23,384 nucleotides of DNA from a virus. Both the position numbers and the translations under genes were made by a program. The notes below the pieces were generated by a model, which ran no database searches, was not told the DNA's origin, and saw only the letters and a program-made list of their open reading frames with translations. The stretch lies in the IMG/VR virus record IMGVR_UViG_3300035698_020631, positions 1-23,384 of that record. The stretch is one strand, 5' to 3'. Below, one piece after another: positions 21,181 to 23,384 of the stretch (position 1 is its first letter; each line of letters opens with the position of its first letter).

Positions 21181-23384
21181 GAAGAAGGTCAGCGTCCGCC
21201 TGTCAGCGGTCGGCGGACGCCAAGTGCGCGCCGAGCTGGAGGGCGTAGGCGAAGCTGGGGCCCGGGGCTTTGGTCGTTTGTCCTCGGAGATGGAGATGGC
21301 AAACGCACGGCTGGTGGGATTTGGGCGCCGGGCAGGATTGGCGCTGGCCGCAATGACCGCGGCGGCGGCAGCCGCTGGCGTCGTCATGATCCGGACCGGG
21401 CTCGATACGATCGATGCGCAGGCGAAGCTGGCCCAATCGCTCGACACGACCGTGGCCAGCATTCAGGTGCTGGAACGCGCGGGCGGTTTAGCAGGGGTTG
21501 CCATGACCGGCATTGAGCAGGCGACCAAGGATCTCACGCGCCGCCTGTCGCAGGCCGCTGCGGGCACCGGACCGGCGGTCGCAGCGCTGGATCGCTTGGG
21601 CCTCTCGGCCACAGACCTGATGGCGCTGCCGCTGGACGAGCGGATTGGCCAGATCAACCAGGCGATCGAGGATTTCGTACCAACGGCGGAGCGCGCGGCT
21701 GTGGCGGGGCAGCTTTTTGGGGAGGAAGGCTCTATCGCCATGTCGCGGATCGACAGCGCTACTTTGCGGCAGGCCACACAGGATCTGCGGGATTTCGGGG
21801 TGGTGGTGTCGGAGCAGGACGCCGATCAGATCGAACGCACTAATGATGCGCTGTCACGGTTGGGGCTGATCTGGCGTGGCGTGTCAAACCAGTTGGCGGT
21901 TGCGGCGGCTCCTGCCTTGGAAGCGGTCGCCAATGCACTGGCCAGCGTCGCACGCACGACCGGTCTGGTCGGCATCGCGATCACAATGCTGTTCGACAAC
22001 ATCGGACGCCTGACCACCTACGCCGCGACTTTTGTGGCGTTGATGGCCGGGCGTTGGGTCGCAGGTATGGCCGCCGCGGCCCTTTCGGTCAGCACTCTGG
22101 CCACCGGACTTGTAATCCTGCGCGGCGCTTTAATCCGCACCGGCATCGGTGCGTTGATCGTCGGTGCGGGCGAGTTGGTCTATCAGTTCACCCGGCTTAC
22201 GGCTGGTGCCGGTGGCTTTGGTAACGCGATGGGTTTGCTGTCCGACCTCGTCTCCGAGGTATGGGGCAGGATTGGCTTAGCGCTCGATGCCGCGCTGGCG
22301 CGGATGGCAGCAGGCTGGGAGGGGATGAAGGCCACCGCGCTGACGGCGCTCGACGGTGCAGTCACGGGCGTGTTCAGCTTTGGTGACCGGTCGGTGGCGG
22401 TGTTCCAAGGCGCATTCGATGCAATGAAGGCGATCTGGGGGCGGCTCCCCGGTGCCATTGGCGACTTCGCGTTTCAGGCAGCAAACGGGCTGATCAGCGG
22501 GGTTGAGTCGATGCTGAACGGTGTTGTCTCCCGGATCAACGGCTTCATTACGACGCTCAACGCGGCACTGGACCTGCTCCCCGAATGGGCGACTGGCGAA
22601 GGCGGGGTTCGGATTGGCACGCTTGATCCAGTGACGCTCGGCGGCATCGACAACCCCTTCGCGGGGGCGGCCGAAGCAGCCGGTGCTGCGGCAGCCGATG
22701 CATTCTCGGCGGCTTTGGGTCGAACTTACGTCGATACGCCTGATCTGGGACTTGGGGCGGCAGCCGACGATGCCAGCGCCCGGGCCGACGGCTACCGCGA
22801 GGCGGCAGGCATGCTGGCCGATGCTGCGGGGCGCCCGTTGGCAAGTTGGGAGGCGCTGCGCGACGCGATGACCAACGCTGGGACCGAGGCCGACACAGCC
22901 CTCGCGGATGCTGCCACTTCGGCAGATGCGCTCGGGGTTGAACTTGATGAGACGGCCGCCGCCGCCGGTGGTGCTGGTGCCGCCACACGCGCAGCCGGGG
23001 CCGCAGCCGCAGAGGGTGCGGCACAAGCAGTAACCGGCTGGGGCGCTGTCACGGCTGCCCTTGCTGATTATGCGGCCAAAGCCCGCGATATCGGCGGCGA
23101 TATCGGCCAAACGCTCGTCGGTGCGTTCCAGAGCGCGGAAAATGCCGTGGGCGACTTCGTCAAAACCGGTAAGCTGGATTTCAGCAGCCTCGTAACTTCG
23201 ATGATTGCTGATCTGGCCAAACTGGCCGCGCGGCGCTTCATCCTCGGACCCATTGCCGATGCCTTGTCAGGCGCGTTTGGCGGCGCGGGCGGGTTGTTCG
23301 CGAATATCTTGCACGCAGGCGGGACGGTTGGATCGCCGGGTCCGGGCCGGATGGTCCCGGCCATGGCCTTCGCTGGTGCCCCGC
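21173..23384 (+). CDS. Tail tape measure protein (5' part; runs off right edge)
   Basis: 737 codons are open from the ATG at 21173 (CGGAG upstream) to the window end, without a stop. The N-terminal MAEKKVSVRLSAVGGRQVRAELEGVGEAGARGFGRLSSEMEMAN is coiled-coil-like. A hydrophobic segment at about 44-65 (GRRAGLALAAMTAAAAAAGVVMI) follows, and more hydrophobic helices lie at about 260-330. Long Ala-rich helical regions follow, and a late block KTGKLDFSSLVTSMIADLAKLAARRFILGPIADALSGAFGG is typical of the C-terminal part of lambda-type tape measures. The protein sets tail length and is ejected with the DNA, its hydrophobic parts contacting the inner membrane. It overlaps the chaperone-like gene by eight bases. 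The very end is probably close, since the GG-rich AGGTVGSPGPGRMVPAMAFAGAP tail is usually near the C-terminus. Confidence 0.9.
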   Translation, partial: MAEKKVSVRLSAVGGRQVRAELEGVGEAGARGFGRLSSEMEMANARLVGFGRRAGLALAAMTAAAAAAGVVMIRTGLDTIDAQAKLAQSLDTTVASIQVLERAGGLAGVAMTGIEQATKDLTRRLSQAAAGTGPAVAALDRLGLSATDLMALPLDERIGQINQAIEDFVPTAERAAVAGQLFGEEGSIAMSRIDSATLRQATQDLRDFGVVVSEQDADQIERTNDALSRLGLIWRGVSNQLAVAAAPALEAVANALASVARTTGLVGIAITMLFDNIGRLTTYAATFVALMAGRWVAGMAAAALSVSTLATGLVILRGALIRTGIGALIVGAGELVYQFTRLTAGAGGFGNAMGLLSDLVSEVWGRIGLALDAALARMAAGWEGMKATALTALDGAVTGVFSFGDRSVAVFQGAFDAMKAIWGRLPGAIGDFAFQAANGLISGVESMLNGVVSRINGFITTLNAALDLLPEWATGEGGVRIGTLDPVTLGGIDNPFAGAAEAAGAAAADAFSAALGRTYVDTPDLGLGAAADDASARADGYREAAGMLADAAGRPLASWEALRDAMTNAGTEADTALADAATSADALGVELDETAAAAGGAGAATRAAGAAAAEGAAQAVTGWGAVTAALADYAAKARDIGGDIGQTLVGAFQSAENAVGDFVKTGKLDFSSLVTSMIADLAKLAARRFILGPIADALSGAFGGAGGLFANILHAGGTVGSPGPGRMVPAMAFAGAP

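Larger units (their letters stand above)
2033..23384 (+). mobile_element. Lambda-like siphovirus prophage (left ~21 kb; right end outside window)
   Basis: There is a continuous run of phage modules: integrase and regulator leftward, then rightward early HTH and replication genes, methylase cassette, terminase, portal, capsid, neck, tail terminator, tail tube, chaperone-like gene and tape measure. A lambda-type portal, a GpA terminase and a long tape measure point to a non-contractile long tail. No frameshifts or stop codons interrupt the structural genes, so the element may still be functional. Lysis, tail tip and fibre genes and attR would lie to the right. Confidence 0.93.

Overview
The window is about 21 kb of an integrated, lambda-like siphovirus prophage in an alphaproteobacterium, most likely of the Rhodobacteraceae, next to a damaged host defence locus. 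The evidence for the host group is the high GC and codon use of the phage genes, the chains of ATGA/GTGA stop-start overlaps, the phage families present (DUF6362, DUF6441, a prohead protease/major capsid fusion), and a perfect alphaproteobacterial LexA box (GTTC-N7-GTTC). The tape-measure gene runs off the right edge, so the right end of the prophage is not seen.

Host side (1-2032), visibly more AT-rich. The window opens with the last codons of an IS3-family transposase and the probable right end of that element. This end cuts off the 3' part of a leftward GHKL (MORC/MutL-like) ATPase gene. A DNA cytosine-5 methyltransferase lies divergently to it. The pair looks like a restriction-modification-type defence locus that the IS has broken.

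Phage left end and control region (2045-4361). The tyrosine integrase points leftward against the host junction. It is followed by a leftward putative DNA-binding regulator, and the region ends in an intergenic switch. The switch holds a LexA box inside the spacer of a candidate rightward promoter. Two near-identical 47-bp blocks of CCGGCA repeats lie in inverted orientation on either side of the regulator gene, one upstream of int and one upstream of the rightward early genes.

Early region (4362-9061), rightward: excisionase/MerR-type HTH protein, a small protein, an HTH replication-initiator-like protein with three palindromic repeats inside its gene (candidate origin), a DUF6362 protein, then a tightly overlapped trio of ParB-like protein, DNA methyltransferase and PLP-dependent lyase-like protein. 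The trio is the best candidate here for a little-described system, perhaps DNA modification.

Accessory region (9062-10980): a more AT-rich gene with an RxxxxH (HEPN-like) motif, then three small leftward genes of unknown function.

Late region (10981-23384), rightward: terminase small and large (GpA) subunits, gpW-like joiner, portal, prohead protease/major capsid fusion with an internal in-frame ribosome-binding site and start, DUF2190 decoration-type protein, gpFII-like joiner, DUF6441 protein, tail terminator-like protein, tail tube, tail-assembly-chaperone-like protein and tape measure. A reverse-oriented HNH nuclease gene is inserted between the DUF6441 and tail terminator genes and looks like a moron.
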